Below, in pieces: positions 57,301 to 62,115 of a stretch of 64,000 bases of DNA. This stretch comes from Castor canadensis. Taxonomy: Eukaryota; Chordata; Mammalia; Rodentia; Castoridae. The notes below the pieces were generated by a model. That model was not told the origin of the DNA, made no database searches, and worked only from the letters and a program-made list of their open reading frames with translations. Numbering within the stretch: the first letter of the stretch is position 1; every line of letters starts with the position of its first letter. Location of the stretch: positions 39,437,638-39,501,637 of the forward strand of contig NC_133398.1 in the NCBI RefSeq assembly GCF_047511655.1, written 5' to 3'. The translations under genes were made by a program, and so were the position numbers.

Positions 57301-59604
57301 CCTGGACAGTTGGGATAACAGGTGCATACAACCACATCCAGCTAAGACAGATAAGATGGGGATGGGGTCTTGTGAACTTTTTGTTCAAGCTGGTCTTGAA
57401 CTGTGATCCTCCCAACCTCAATACTCCCAAGTAGCTAGGATTATGGGTGTGAGCTCTTTCCTTCAATTATTATTTCCTTTTTCCTTCTCCACATTTTCTT
57501 TCTTTCTTTTCCTCTTTGCTCTTATTTCCCACCCTGCTTTTCTCTCTCCTCTGTTTTCTGATCCTTGATGAACTGAAGGCTATTCCTGAGAATTTGTCTA
57601 TGTGATTTCCTTTGAGTTCAAAGAAGCAGCTACAGGAGAGCAAAGAGCTCTGGGATGAGGAGGCAGAAGATCAGGTTCTAGTCCTAGCTTTGCCTAGAGC
57701 TCTCACAGTACACAGTACCTTATAGACAGGAGAGGGAAGACAGCAAAATATACTCAGATCTGACCTACTCAGATTGAAAGCACAATGGCATTTTCTTGAA
57801 ACTCAGCCCATTCATATTTTATGCAGCTATAATACTTAGAACATACTAGATATGAATTTGATTCATGGTAAGGAAATCATTCCAGCTTTGCTCTAATAAG
57901 CATCCTGATTTTGCAGACTTATTGGCTTTTAGACACTGCCTTCAGGTCTGTTTCCAGGGTAATGGTTTAGTGTCTGAAGTCTACTCCCCTACAGGAGGAG
58001 TTTTATTCAATCCCTTACTCCCATCTCAACTACATTTATTTCTTGCAGTGCTGGGACTTGAACTCAGGGCCTACAGCTTGAGCCACTCCGCCAGCCCTTT
58101 ATCGTGACGGGTTTTTTCAAGATAGGGTCTCTCGAACTATTTGCCCAGGGATGGCTTCGAACCACGATCCTCCTGATCTCTGCCTCCTGAGTAGCTAGGA
58201 TTACAGGTGTAAGCAACCAGTGCCCGGCTCATATTTTGTTTTTAAAAGTCACTGTTATATACATGGATAATCAGTGTGCAGCACTCAGCATAATGGCTAC
58301 TGTTGGCCTATTATGCTACAATATGTCTAGAACAATGGCTATTTAACATCAGCCTTTGAGGTAGACAAAATTATTTCTATTTTATGATAAAAAAAATGAG
58401 GTTTAGTGAGCAACTTACTTGCTCAGGATCAAACTGGCAGAACTCAGATAATGACCTTCTGACTCAGAAATCTCAGGCCACAAGGATACAAATGCACATT
58501 ACTGAAAATATGCATGATCCCATCTTGTCTCAGGGTTCAAAAATAATTTTAAGACCTTCCTGGGCCTCACAGGCACTTCATAGTCATCAGTGATCCTTGT
58601 ACTGATGATGCAGGAAAATGTGTATTTTAACAGAAGGAAGGTGGACTCTAGGATTACTTACTTTTGCATGCAAAAATATTCACTGAAAACCTCCTAGATA
58701 CTATGTTAGGCATAGAAAAATGGTCCCTGCTTCCTAGTCTTAACAGGCCTGGGTTCAAGTCCTGGTTTTGTCACTCACTAGAGATATTAAAAAAAAAAAA
58801 AAAAAATCCCTGTAATTTTGACAGTTCACCTGAAAGGTTAATGCTACAATCTCACTGTGTATACTTAATAACTTATAAGACTACAAAATGTAGCTGGGCG
58901 TCAGTGGCTCATGCCTGTAAACCTAGCTATTTGGGAGGGTGAGACTGGAAGGACTGATGTACAATGCCAGTCAGGGCAAATAGTTCTAGAGAGCCCGTCT
59001 CCAAAAATAATCAGAGCAAAAACAGACTGGAGGCATGGCTCAAGCAGTAGAGCACCTGCTTTGCAAGTGTGAAGCCCTGAGTTCAAAGCCCAGTAACCTA
59101 CCCCCCAAAAAAATTGCAAAAGAGGTATCATAGGAAACTACAATTTATAGGAAATTACTAAATTCTACCAAAAGCAGATAAACAATTTTTTTAATTGTCT
59201 GTATTGACCATGTAGAGACATTTTTCTTGTCATTATTCCCTAAACAGTATAGAGTACCAATTATTTACACAGCCTTCACGTTGTATTAGGTAATATACAT
59301 AACATAGAGAGATTTAAAGTATACTTCAGAAGATATGAATAGGTTATAAGCAAATACTATGCCATTATATAAGGATGGAACATTTATAAATTTTTATCCT
59401 CTGAGGTCCTGAACAAATCACATGGATACCAAGGGATGACTTTATTTACACCTAACATTTATTTGTATCTACTTACTAATCTTTTCACAAGTTAATAATG
59501 CATGTAAAAACTGAGGTTTTCTTTAACTTTACCTGGTCCGTCCACATTCACATGTTTTAGTCATAAAAGCTGGGCAAGGTGGGCAGGGTCCAGGATGGCA
59601 CAAG
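19889..59604 (-). CDS. NFX1: NFX1 gene, 3' part (19 coding exons): NF-X1-type zinc finger regulator with R3H domain
   Basis: Nineteen exons on the - strand join without phase error into 661 residues plus TGA. The family is a nuclear regulator first described as binding the X-box of MHC class II promoters; human isoforms also control TERT. Residues about 1-450 are a chain of NFX1-type zinc fingers, with repeated blocks such as [33 protein letters not shown] and [16 protein letters not shown]. Residues about 485-555 form a charged linker. The R3H signature RRIIH lies near residue 572, and the protein ends [11 protein letters not shown]. Human NFX1 is 1120 residues; the RING/PHD-like N-terminal part should lie beyond 64000. 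NFXL1 is the main alternative, but the R3H domain and tail are NFX1-specific. No exon carries a stop or frameshift. Confidence 0.95.
20190..20412 (+). mobile_element. Composite SINE
   Basis: Full length: CACCTGTAATCCTAGTTACT, ATTTTGGTTTGAGGCCATTC, linker, GGGCTGGTGGAGTGGCTCAA, AGCAAGTGTGAGGCCCTGAG. Confidence 0.85.
20768..20872 (-). mobile_element. Truncated antisense SINE ending at a palindrome
   Basis: CCACTCCACCAGCCTCCTTT to GGCTTTGAATTATGGTCCTC, then it breaks off where the 20864-20925 inverted repeat begins. Confidence 0.7.
20864..20925. repeat. Near-perfect inverted repeat
   Basis: TTCTGGCCTTCCACA (20873-20887) pairs with TGTGGAAGGCCAGAA (20900-20914), loop 12 bases. TCCTTAT/ATAAGGA extends it outward after a small bulge. 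Confidence 0.9.
21097..21285 (-). mobile_element. Composite SINE, antisense
   Basis: CAATACTGGGGTACTCAGGG, CTATTTGCCTAGGCTGGCTT and AGCTAGAATTACAGGCATGG are all present. Confidence 0.78.
21681..21785 (-). CDS. NFX1: NFX1 C-terminal exon, proline/histidine-rich
   Basis: One base completes Arg, then [34 protein letters not shown] and AA of a Lys codon at donor GTAAGG. If the intron were retained, the frame would read AAG TAA and stop immediately after the same Lys. A longer open frame on this strand at 21547-21750 is a shadow in another frame. Confidence 0.93.
22520..22665 (-). CDS. NFX1: NFX1 R3H-domain exon
   Basis: It starts in phase 0 with [17 protein letters not shown], then [20 protein letters not shown] and [11 protein letters not shown], ending AG of Arg at donor GTAGGT. 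The R-x3-H signature is RRIIH. R3H domains bind single-stranded nucleic acid. The invariant Arg and His are intact. Confidence 0.95.
22666..23575. other. NFX1 intron, no repeat or gene recognised
   Basis: Mostly unique sequence. The + strand frame 22921-23103 lacks start context and homology. Confidence 0.4.
23576..24035 (-). mobile_element. Three antisense SINEs
   Basis: Composite 23576-23790, B1-like 23790-23908 (GGGGCTGGCCTTGAACCATG), ID tail 23940-24035 (GGTGCTCTATCACTTGAGCC). Confidence 0.75.
24299..24365 (-). CDS. NFX1: NFX1 exon preceding the R3H domain
   Basis: One base completes Arg, then [20 protein letters not shown] and NK, ending in phase 0 at donor GTTGAA (a weak donor). The acidic, amphipathic peptide leads into the R3H domain. 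Length is 67 bases. Confidence 0.92.
24767..24865 (-). CDS. NFX1: NFX1 linker exon
   Basis: One base completes Lys, then [20 protein letters not shown] and [12 protein letters not shown], ending AG of Arg at donor GTATGT. It is Ser/Asp-rich. A Tigger-like transposon begins only about 60 bases upstream in the intron. Confidence 0.93.
24927..25680 (+). mobile_element. Tigger/pogo-like non-autonomous DNA transposon, split by a SINE
   Basis: Begins CAGTAGCCCTCCTTTATTTT, then GGGGATACATCCTAAGACTG and CAGTGGATGCCTGAACACTG. Later it has GATGGCTACTAAGTGACTGG and CTGGACAAAGGAATGATTCA. From memory this matches an old Tigger-type mammalian element. No transposase frame is present. A composite SINE sits at 25100-25300. 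The element begins 61 bases from NFX1 exon 24767-24865, on its acceptor side. Confidence 0.55.
25100..25300 (-). mobile_element. Composite SINE within the Tigger-like element
   Basis: GAACTCAGGGTCTACACCCT, GATAGGGTCTCACAAACTAT and CTTCAAACCATGATCTCCTG. Confidence 0.78.
25758..25845 (-). mobile_element. ID-type SINE tail, antisense
   Basis: A poly-T run, then GGAGTTTGAACTCAGGGGTC and CTTGCTAGGCAGGTTCTCTA. Confidence 0.78.
26013..26590 (+). mobile_element. Three sense SINEs in tandem
   Basis: Composite 26013-26245, ID 26250-26335 of a different subtype (CTAGAGATGTAGCTAGCTCA, GGCCCTGGGTTCAATCCCTA), composite 26366-26575. Confidence 0.78.
26766..26807 (-). CDS. NFX1: NFX1 micro-exon, 42 bases
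   Basis: One base completes Arg, followed by [13 protein letters not shown] and AA of a Lys codon at donor GTAAGT. The acceptor ends TTTATCAAG with a T-rich tract. The 42-base length is a multiple of three, so skipping would be in frame. Both neighbouring junction phases agree. Confidence 0.92.
26880..27426. other. NFX1 intron, nothing recognised
   Basis: Unique sequence between two coding exons. No repeat or RNA gene seen. Confidence 0.4.
27427..27528 (-). CDS. NFX1: NFX1 linker exon
   Basis: One base completes Arg, then [20 protein letters not shown] and [13 protein letters not shown], ending with AG of Arg at donor GTAATT. There are no zinc ligands; the peptide is charged and probably helical. 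Confidence 0.93.
28126..28355 (+). mobile_element. Composite SINE
   Basis: TTACACCTGTAATCCTAGCT, linker CCTTAAAAATAACCACAG, tail and A-run. A GGA-rich patch follows at 28360-28440. Confidence 0.75.
28530..29010. mobile_element. Antisense SINE pair and a sense ID
   Basis: Antisense pieces 28530-28680 and 28690-28893 (CTTGCTAGGCAGGCATTCTA). Sense ID 28925-29005 (GGGCTTGCCTAGCATGTGTG). Confidence 0.75.
29134..29207 (-). CDS. NFX1: NFX1 coding exon
   Basis: It reads [20 protein letters not shown] then STYQ, ending with AG of Arg at donor GTTAGT. It contains the last CxC and Cys of the finger region. The acceptor is GATTTCAG. Confidence 0.93.
29290..29630 (-). mobile_element. Two antisense SINEs
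   Basis: Composite from GGTAGTACTGAGGTTTGAAC onward and a B1-like head with a G9 run at about 29512. Confidence 0.72.
29725..30045 (-). mobile_element. Composite SINE plus classic B1, antisense
   Basis: 29725-29930 composite (GAGCTACCAGTGTCCAGC). 29935-30045 is B1 (TCATTATGTAGCCCAGGCTG). Confidence 0.78.
30045..30577. other. NFX1 intron, nothing recognised
   Basis: Unique sequence immediately downstream (gene sense) of the 231-base exon. Confidence 0.4.
30578..30808 (-). CDS. NFX1: NFX1 zinc-finger exon, 231 bases (77 codons)
   Basis: It starts in phase 0 after a CTCTCCTAG acceptor and ends in phase 0 at donor GTGCGT. It reads [60 protein letters not shown] and [17 protein letters not shown]. 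This holds the last two NFX1-type fingers before the linker and is the largest exon in the window. Confidence 0.95.
30930..31470 (-). mobile_element. Four antisense SINE pieces
   Basis: ID 30930-31010, composite 31015-31230, B1-like 31230-31350, classic B1 31350-31470 (CCTCCTAAGTGCTGGGATTG). Confidence 0.75.
31785..32560 (+). pseudogene. HMGB1P: HMGB1 processed pseudogene, split by a SINE
   Basis: Intronless HMGB1-like sequence antisense to NFX1. The start codon is CTG instead of ATG, and codon 8 is TAG in the frame LGKGHPK*PRGKMS. Later blocks still recognisable are the box-A region, [21 protein letters not shown] followed by a stop, and the acidic tail reduced and frameshifted near 32400. 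Homology to the HMGB1 3' UTR continues (CTAGCATAGTTCTTTTTTTT, TACACAACTCACTTCTTTTA), showing origin from a mature mRNA. A SINE at 32072-32169 interrupts it, with a 9-bp duplication AAGAGGACT. It is clearly dead. Confidence 0.85.
32072..32169 (-). mobile_element. ID-type SINE inserted in the HMGB1 pseudogene
   Basis: Antisense tRNA-like tail with GATTGAACACAGGGTCTCAT and GCTACCACTTGAGCC blocks. AAGAGGACT is found on both sides (32063-32071 and 32170-32178), so the insertion post-dates the pseudogene. Confidence 0.8.
32565..33055 (-). mobile_element. Three antisense SINE pieces
   Basis: Fragment 32565-32710, composite 32735-32935 (CTAGGCAAACACTCTACCAC), B1-like 32935-33055. Confidence 0.72.
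33056..34483. other. NFX1 intron, one ID tail, otherwise unassigned
   Basis: A diverged sense ID tail lies at 33680-33800, and a possible antisense ID remnant is near 34020. The rest is AT-rich and unassigned. Confidence 0.4.
34484..34659 (+). mobile_element. Composite SINE, internally deleted
   Basis: CACATCTGTAACCCTAGCTA, AACCAGCCTGGGCAAATATT, tail GGACCTGAGTTCAAGCCCCA. Part of the head is missing. Confidence 0.75.
34660..34930 (+). mobile_element. Old L1 3'-end relic
   Basis: TTCCATTTCTGTGACATTCT, ATCACTGGTTGTCAGGGTCT, ATCTTGACTGTGATCGTGGT and ATTATTGTATGCAAACTTTA resemble old L1 3' ends as I remember them. Diverged and non-coding. Confidence 0.55.
34990..35500 (+). mobile_element. Composite SINE and ID remnant around exon 35238-35317
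   Basis: 34990-35195 composite, ending about 40 bases from the exon's donor side. 35420-35500 is a weak ID tail with (ATA)n. Confidence 0.7.
35238..35317 (-). CDS. NFX1: NFX1 zinc-finger exon
   Basis: The acceptor is TTTCTTTCTGCAG and the donor GTAAGT. Two bases complete Val, then [13 protein letters not shown] and [13 protein letters not shown], ending in phase 0. Confidence 0.93.
35795..36005 (+). mobile_element. Composite SINE
   Basis: GGCATGCCTATATTCCCAGC and AGCATGAGGCCTTGAGTTTA, diverged. Confidence 0.7.
36006..36929. other. NFX1 intron, nothing recognised
   Basis: Unique AT-rich sequence, no clear repeat. Confidence 0.4.
36930..37080 (+). mobile_element. Old L1-like fragment
   Basis: GAAAAACTGGAAACAGCTTA, CATGTCCAGCAACATAAGA and the following lines echo the ORF2 C-terminal coding sequence of old L1. 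Short and degraded. Confidence 0.45.
37125..37335 (+). mobile_element. Composite SINE with internal deletion
   Basis: TCACGCCAGTAATCCTAGCT, GGACTGGAGGTGTGGCTCAA and an A-tail. The segment between head and linker is shortened. Confidence 0.75.
37849..37968 (-). CDS. NFX1: NFX1 coding exon
   Basis: Two bases complete Ser, then [39 protein letters not shown] and one base of Val at donor GTGAGT. The tryptophan-containing finger end of the previous exon runs directly into this Cys-rich block. Confidence 0.94.
38308..38425 (+). mobile_element. B1-like SINE
   Basis: ATGCTTGTAATCCCAGCACT, GGCCAACCTGGGCTACATAG: a classic B1/Alu-type monomer without an ID tail. Confidence 0.8.
38600..39006 (-). mobile_element. 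LINE-1 3' end, antisense to + (sense to NFX1)
   Basis: Reverse complement of the same LINE-1 3' UTR: poly-T, CTTTTATTATTCATATGTGC, a C-rich tract (38671-38731), ending in GCTAGCTAG. AAAAATTTTTA lies at both ends (38589-38599 and 39007-39017). Confidence 0.87.
39225..39655. mobile_element. Antisense B1 remnants and a sense ID
   Basis: 39225-39305 and 39450-39540 are antisense B1 pieces. 39560-39650 is a sense ID (GTCTAGCAAGCATGAAGACC) ending about 20 bases from the donor of exon 39675-39783. Confidence 0.65.
39675..39783 (-). CDS. NFX1: NFX1 zinc-finger exon
   Basis: It reads [20 protein letters not shown], then [16 protein letters not shown], plus the first base of a Ser codon. The donor is GTGAGT and the acceptor ends TCTTAG. 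It carries a full CGLHRC...CHRGNC finger. Confidence 0.94.
40150..40370. repeat. AT-rich tract bounded by an 18-bp inverted repeat
   Basis: GTACTGTGTTATCTTGTT (40209-40226) and its exact reverse complement (40351-40368) enclose a TA/CA-rich block; a third TTATCTTGT sits at about 40259. Confidence 0.9.
40530..40596 (+). mobile_element. Minimal LINE-1 insertion of about 67 bases
   Basis: GGTGGAGAAATGACCCAAAC, ACGCACATGTGAATAAATG and an A-rich tail match only the last bases of the LINE-1 3' UTR seen elsewhere. AGT(C/T)GCAAAGTTCAGGC flanks it (40513-40529, 40597-40613). Confidence 0.8.
40790..40876 (+). mobile_element. ID-type SINE tail
   Basis: GTGTGCCTGCCTAGCAAACA, GGGCTCAAATCCCAGTACTG and poly(A). 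Confidence 0.78.
41041..41120 (-). CDS. NFX1: NFX1 zinc-finger exon
   Basis: Two bases complete Asp, then [20 protein letters not shown] and NEICCV, ending in phase 0 at donor GTAAGT. It has the CGRHKC core of an NFX1-type finger. Confidence 0.94.
41265..42005 (+). mobile_element. Run of sense SINEs
   Basis: ID 41265-41350, composite 41385-41585, ID 41755-41830 of the GATGCACCTCAGTGGTAGAG type, ID 41925-42005. A (TA)/(TG) run lies at 41595-41620. Confidence 0.72.
42045..42318 (+). mobile_element. L1 ORF2 3' fragment
   Basis: CTTTTGTGCATCAAAGGATA, ACTCACAATAGCCAAAACAC and TGAATGGATACATTACATG are diverged forms of the conserved L1 ORF2 end. A B1-like SINE follows directly at 42320. Confidence 0.7.
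42320..42425 (+). mobile_element. B1-like SINE
   Basis: TCTCAGGAGGCTGAGGCAGG, CAACCTGGGTTGCAAGGCCC and an A-rich tail. Confidence 0.65.
42725..43120. mobile_element. Possible old LINE relic
   Basis: CCCCCAACATTTTATTATGA and TACAGTAATCATCCATATGT resemble a recurring old repeat; a related block occurs near 29025-29130 and, less clearly, at 21300-21460. Family uncertain. Confidence 0.35.
43135..43165 (-). CDS. NFX1: NFX1 micro-exon, 31 bases
   Basis: The acceptor ends CCATAG and the donor is GTATGA. It encodes only [10 protein letters not shown] plus one base. Phase matches both neighbours exactly, and the human protein has the same ten residues at this place as I recall it. Skipping it would shift the frame because 31 is not a multiple of three. 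Confidence 0.9.
43490..43735 (+). mobile_element. B1-like head plus ID tail
   Basis: GTCAGTCTGGGCTACATTTC, then TGGTAGAGCCCCTGCCTAGC and GTGAGGCCCTGAGTTCAAAC. Confidence 0.7.
43736..45060. other. NFX1 intron, one sense ID (44415-44510), otherwise unassigned
   Basis: The ID tail reads GGAGCACTGCTCAAGTGGTA. The rest shows no gene or recognisable repeat. Confidence 0.5.
45061..45330. mobile_element. Antisense ID, sense ID and (CA)n
   Basis: Antisense 45061-45160, sense ID 45200-45283 (GAGTGCCTGCCTAGTGAGGA), then about 20 CA units. Confidence 0.78.
45825..46030 (-). mobile_element. Composite SINE, antisense
   Basis: CACGCTTGCTAGGCAGGCCC, GTTCTCGCGAACTATTTGCC, AGGATTACAGGTATGAGCC. Confidence 0.8.
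46031..46995. other. NFX1 intron, nothing recognised
   Basis: Unique sequence; no repeat assigned. Confidence 0.4.
46996..47093 (-). CDS. NFX1: NFX1 zinc-finger exon
   Basis: Two bases complete Asp, followed by [17 protein letters not shown] and [15 protein letters not shown], ending in phase 0 at donor GTAAAT. The upstream intron (47094-54171) is about 7 kb, the largest in the window, and holds the ancient LINE relic and the LTR. Confidence 0.94.
47445..47630 (-). mobile_element. Composite SINE, antisense
   Basis: GGTACTGGAGTTTGAACTCA, GGATCTCACGAACTATTTGC, GAGCCACTGGTGCCCAGC. Confidence 0.8.
48805..49110 (-). mobile_element. SINEs nested in the L1 relic
   Basis: ID remnant 48805-48880 and composite 48890-49110 (GCAGGCACTCTACCACTTGA, GAGATGGGGGTCTCGCAAAC). 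Confidence 0.75.
49354..49547 (-). mobile_element. Retro-insertion nested in the L1 relic
   Basis: Begins with a T-rich run and contains a G10 run at about 49399. CTACTTGGAG is duplicated exactly at 49344-49353 and 49548-49557. The C-rich body (CCCTCCACCCCCTCCCCACC) looks like another LINE-1 3' UTR in antisense. Confidence 0.7.
50585..50955. mobile_element. Sense ID and antisense B1
   Basis: 50585-50705 ID (GTGCCTGCCTAGCAAGAATG) with A-tail; 50840-50950 antisense B1. Confidence 0.72.
51585..51770 (-). mobile_element. Composite SINE, antisense
   Basis: Poly-T, GGTGGTACTAGGGCTTGAAC, CTTGCGAACTGTTTGCCCGG, TTACAGGTGTGAGCCATC. Confidence 0.8.
51890..52292 (+). mobile_element. Solo-LTR-like element of an endogenous retrovirus
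   Basis: About 403 bases from TG to CA. It has a TATA-like CCATAAAAAG near 52118, AATAAA at 52205-52210, a short GT/T-rich stretch after it, and the end GGCCCGCAACA. No gag, pol or env sequence adjoins it, so it is read as a solo LTR. Flanking AATA/GATA could be a diverged 4-bp duplication. Class not determined. Confidence 0.6.
52595..52682 (+). mobile_element. ID element, second subtype
   Basis: GAGGCTGGGGAAATAGCTGA, GTGGTAGAGCGCTTGCCCAG, TTCCATCCCCAGCACAGG. Closer to the general rodent ID consensus than the composite tails. Confidence 0.8.
52683..54171. other. NFX1 intron, nothing recognised
   Basis: SINE-free AT-rich sequence with short frames lacking support. Confidence 0.4.
54172..54389 (-). 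CDS. NFX1: NFX1 zinc-finger exon, 218 bases
   Basis: It reads [18 protein letters not shown], then [40 protein letters not shown] and [12 protein letters not shown]. It covers one full finger and the first half of another. The last base G starts an Asp codon across donor GTAAAA. Confidence 0.94.
54470..54569 (-). CDS. NFX1: NFX1 coding exon
   Basis: It reads [15 protein letters not shown], then [16 protein letters not shown], ending with AA of a Lys codon at donor GTAAGG. The acceptor ends TTTAAG with a weak pyrimidine tract. Only 80 bases of intron separate it from the next exon, the shortest intron seen in this gene. Confidence 0.93.
54570..56204. other. NFX1 intron, one antisense ID tail (55745-55820)
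   Basis: The ID tail reads GTTGGGCAGGTGCTCTACCA. The rest is AT-rich and unassigned. Confidence 0.5.
56205..56335 (+). mobile_element. B1-like SINE remnant
   Basis: CTCAGTTTAAGATTAGCCTG, GAGACCCAGTCTC, then A-rich (ACCA)n. Confidence 0.6.
56345..56725 (-). mobile_element. L1 ORF2 3' fragment, antisense, split by a B1-like SINE
   Basis: TTGATGGACATTTGGGTTGT through AAATGAGATA is the classic antisense L1 ORF2 end. A B1-like head in + orientation sits at about 56505-56590. Confidence 0.75.
56888..57027 (-). CDS. NFX1: NFX1 zinc-finger exon
   Basis: The first base completes Arg. The exon then reads [40 protein letters not shown] and RIILNQ, a complete NFX1-type finger of Cys/His pairs ending CQPC. 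It ends with G of a Val codon at donor GTAAGT. Length is 140 bases. Confidence 0.94.
57135..57455 (-). mobile_element. Antisense composite SINE and B1-like head
   Basis: GGTGGTACTGGGGTTTTAAC at the start, B1-like block with CCAAGTAGCTAGGATTATGG at the end. Confidence 0.75.
57640..58450. mobile_element. MIR relics around an antisense composite SINE
   Basis: MIR-like 57640-57720. Composite 58030-58230 (AGTGCTGGGACTTGAACTCA, TTACAGGTGTAAGCAACCAG). Antisense MIR 58335-58450. Confidence 0.68.
58785..59115 (+). mobile_element. Poly(A) run and composite SINE
   Basis: A run of about 18 A at 58789; SINE 58890-59115 with CTCATGCCTGTAAACCTAGC and AGCACCTGCTTTGCAAGTGT. Confidence 0.78.
59533..59604 (-). 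CDS. NFX1: NFX1 coding exon (most 5' in window)
   Basis: The acceptor is CTTTCTTTTTCAG and the donor GTAAAG. It encodes [20 protein letters not shown] then GRT, i.e. the end of the first NFX1-type finger and the next Cys pair. The first base completes a codon from an exon outside the window. It ends with AG of an Arg codon. The upstream peptide expected in this family was not found in 59605-64000. Confidence 0.92.
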
Positions 59605-59909
59605 CTGAAAAAGAAAGATTTTAATGACTTAACCACACCCATGCACTCAAATTAAAATAAAGCTGCCTCAACTGGGTCCTATTATGAATATGGCAACAAA
59701 TAAACATAGTATGAAATATCTTAGTATTTCTCTAAACTTGCTTAAACTATTTAAACAAAGAAACCAATTCATTTTTATGTAGAAAAAACTGACAGCATTA
59801 TCATCTTAGAGTCTTAAGGAAAAACACTGGTTTTATTTGGGTCTGACAGTCAAAGATGACATTTTCAGATATGGTCTTGATCCACTTATAGTAGAATGTG
59901 GGGATAAAA

Positions 59910-60205
59910 ACAGCTTGCCTCTCTTGATGGTAGAGTGCTTGCACGTGGTAGACCCTGGGTCTGACCCCCAGCACCTCTAAAAAGATGAAGGACGGAGGTG
60001 GGAAAAAAAGAGAGGCTGGGCATGATCAAGCAGATCTGTAATCCTAGCACTAGGGAGGCTGAGGCAGGATGATCATGAGTTTTAAGTTCAGTCTAGGCTA
60101 CCTGTGAGATCCTGTCTCAAAAAAACAAAACAAAAACAAAAACAAAAAAACAAGGGGGAGGGAGGGAAGGAAGGAAGGAAGTTAGGAAGTTACGAAGAAA
60201 GGAAG
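59910..60205 (+). mobile_element. ID, B1-like SINE and (GGAA)n tail
   Basis: ID 59910-59985 (GGTAGACCCTGGGTCTGACC), B1-like 60010-60150 (TCTGTAATCCTAGCACTAGG), then AAAAC repeats grading into GGAAGGAAGGAAGG. Confidence 0.75.
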
Positions 60206-60956
60206 TAAGTTCATGGGAAGTACAGATACTTCCTTGTCAGCTAGTAAACTAACAACCAGCAATAGGCTAGCAATGGGAACACTAAAAAGGTTGACATGAG
60301 GGTGGAACTTTGGTAAGGAACATAAGGAGAGAAGAGGCAAAGAATCATGGGAAAAACTGAGCTTAGTGACATGCTACGGGTCAGAAGTAGACTTCTGAAG
60401 AGAATGCTTTTTATAGGAACTATATTACAGAGACCAATAGAAAAAAAAATCACAAAATGAAATTTATATATTCAGATAAATACTGTCTTCTTCTAAGCAG
60501 ACACCCTGGTAAACTACACACTGGTTCAGAAATGCTATCACTTACATTTTTGAACTTGTGCAACTTTTTTTTTTTTTTTTGCGGGAGGGGGTAGCATTCT
60601 AAGTGATGGCAAAGTATAATCCTTAGGGAATTAAAATCAATCTGAGGCAAGTCTAATTAATCACACAGGTTATAAAATTTAATGTAAAAAACCAAATGTG
60701 CCTTACATAGTCTGACTGGGATTTTTAGTTTTATATGTAACTCCCAAACCAGTTCTGGAAGGTTTAAACAAAGTTTGAACAGTATAAACAATCCAGAAAC
60801 AGGGGCAGAGTCTTCTAAGGTAACTTGATTTCATAGCTAGTAACCATAGGAGACATAAGTATAAGAGTATTTCTTTAAAGATGAGTATTATTATTCAATG
60901 GTTATTTCACATGATATGCCTCAACCTTTTCAGATGGAACAATTTAAATAGCTTTA
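60206..60956. other. NFX1 intron, nothing recognised
   Basis: Unassigned sequence with a poly-T run at about 60565, upstream of the U6 pseudogene. Confidence 0.4.
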
Positions 60957-61053
60957 GTACCTGCTTTGGCAGCACATACTATAAAACTGCAATGATTCAT
61001 GGTCCATGTCTAAGGATGACACCCAAATTCATGAAGTATTCCACATTTTTTTT
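60957..61053 (+). pseudogene. RNU6-P: U6 snRNA pseudogene
   Basis: Starts GTACCTGCTTTGGCAGCACA (U6: GTGCTCGCTTCGGCAGCACA) and ends AAGGATGACACCCAAATTCA, then TGAAGTATTCCACATTTTT, matching the U6 3' end and terminator. About 10 bases are missing in the middle and many bases differ. No proximal element or TATA at the right spacing is visible, so it is probably silent. It lies in an NFX1 intron, antisense to the gene. Confidence 0.85.
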
Positions 61054-61059
61054 GTGAAA

Positions 61060-61654
61060 GACTAAACTGAGAAGACTCTATCTTTCTACACCAAGAAAAG
61101 GGGTCACTGGAAACTGGAGAGTATGGGAGAAGACTTAAGAGTAGGAAGAGCTGGAGAAAAGGATCTCCAAATTTTGGATATGTAATGACATAACTGTTGG
61201 TCTCACCCCTGACTGGAAATTTATATAACAGCTCCACCAAACCACAGTAAAGGCTTTGAGGACTGAATGACAATATAAATTATGACTCAAATTTCACACT
61301 ATTCTCTGAGTGGAGCATACATCATGCTGATCCATATAACATGGAAAGGACTTGGAAAAAAGAATGAGATTGGGACCATCAACATTGAAAGTGAAATTTC
61401 TTGGCAGTCTGAATCTAATCACATTGACTATCTGTTTAAACAAAATGAGCATTCTCCAGGAGATTATAGTAGGACCTAGAAAGTTGCCAAATAAATTAAA
61501 GTGTCCTGAATACAATTCAAAAATATGTGACATAATAAGAATCAGAAAAATTTGACAAACGTTTAAAGAAAATATGGTAGATGCCAAATACAAGATGATC
61601 TAAGTCTTGGAATTGTCAAAGATTTTGAAGCAGTCATTATAACCATTCTGTATG
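61060..61654. other. NFX1 intron, unassigned possible old retroelement
   Basis: No gene. Low-complexity-free AT-rich sequence that may be an old L1 or LTR relic, but no motif decides it. Confidence 0.3.
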
Positions 61655-62115
61655 AGATGATGCTAACACTTTCGCTCTGGGTATTTTGGAGAGAGAGTCT
61701 CACTTTTTGCCTAGGCCAGTGGCACGGACAGCAATTCTCCTATTTTATGCTTTGCACTATGGCTGGTTTGATAGGCATGTGCCGCCATGGTCAGCTTTCC
61801 TCCCCTCCCGTTTAGATGGTATCTCATGAATTTTTTTTGCTAGGGCTGGCCTGAAACTGCAATCCTCCCAGGTAGCTAGAATTAAAGGAGTGAGCTAACC
61901 ATGCTGGGCTGAAGTTAACACTTTTTTTTTTTTTTTTGCAGTGCTGGGGTTTGAACTCAGGGCCTACACACTGAGCCACTCCGTCAGCCCTTTTTTGTGA
62001 TTTTTTTTTTTTTTTTTTTGAGATAGGATCTCCTGAGCTATTTGCCCAGGTTGGCTCCCAACAGTGATCCTCCTGTATAGCTAAGATTACAGGTGGGAGC
62101 CACTGGTGCCCAGCT
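61655..62115 (-). mobile_element. Three antisense SINEs
   Basis: 61655-61800 and 61800-61915 (GTAGCTAGAATTAAAGGAGT) are B1-like or composite pieces; 61920-62115 is a full composite (GTGCTGGGGTTTGAACTCAG). Confidence 0.78.
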
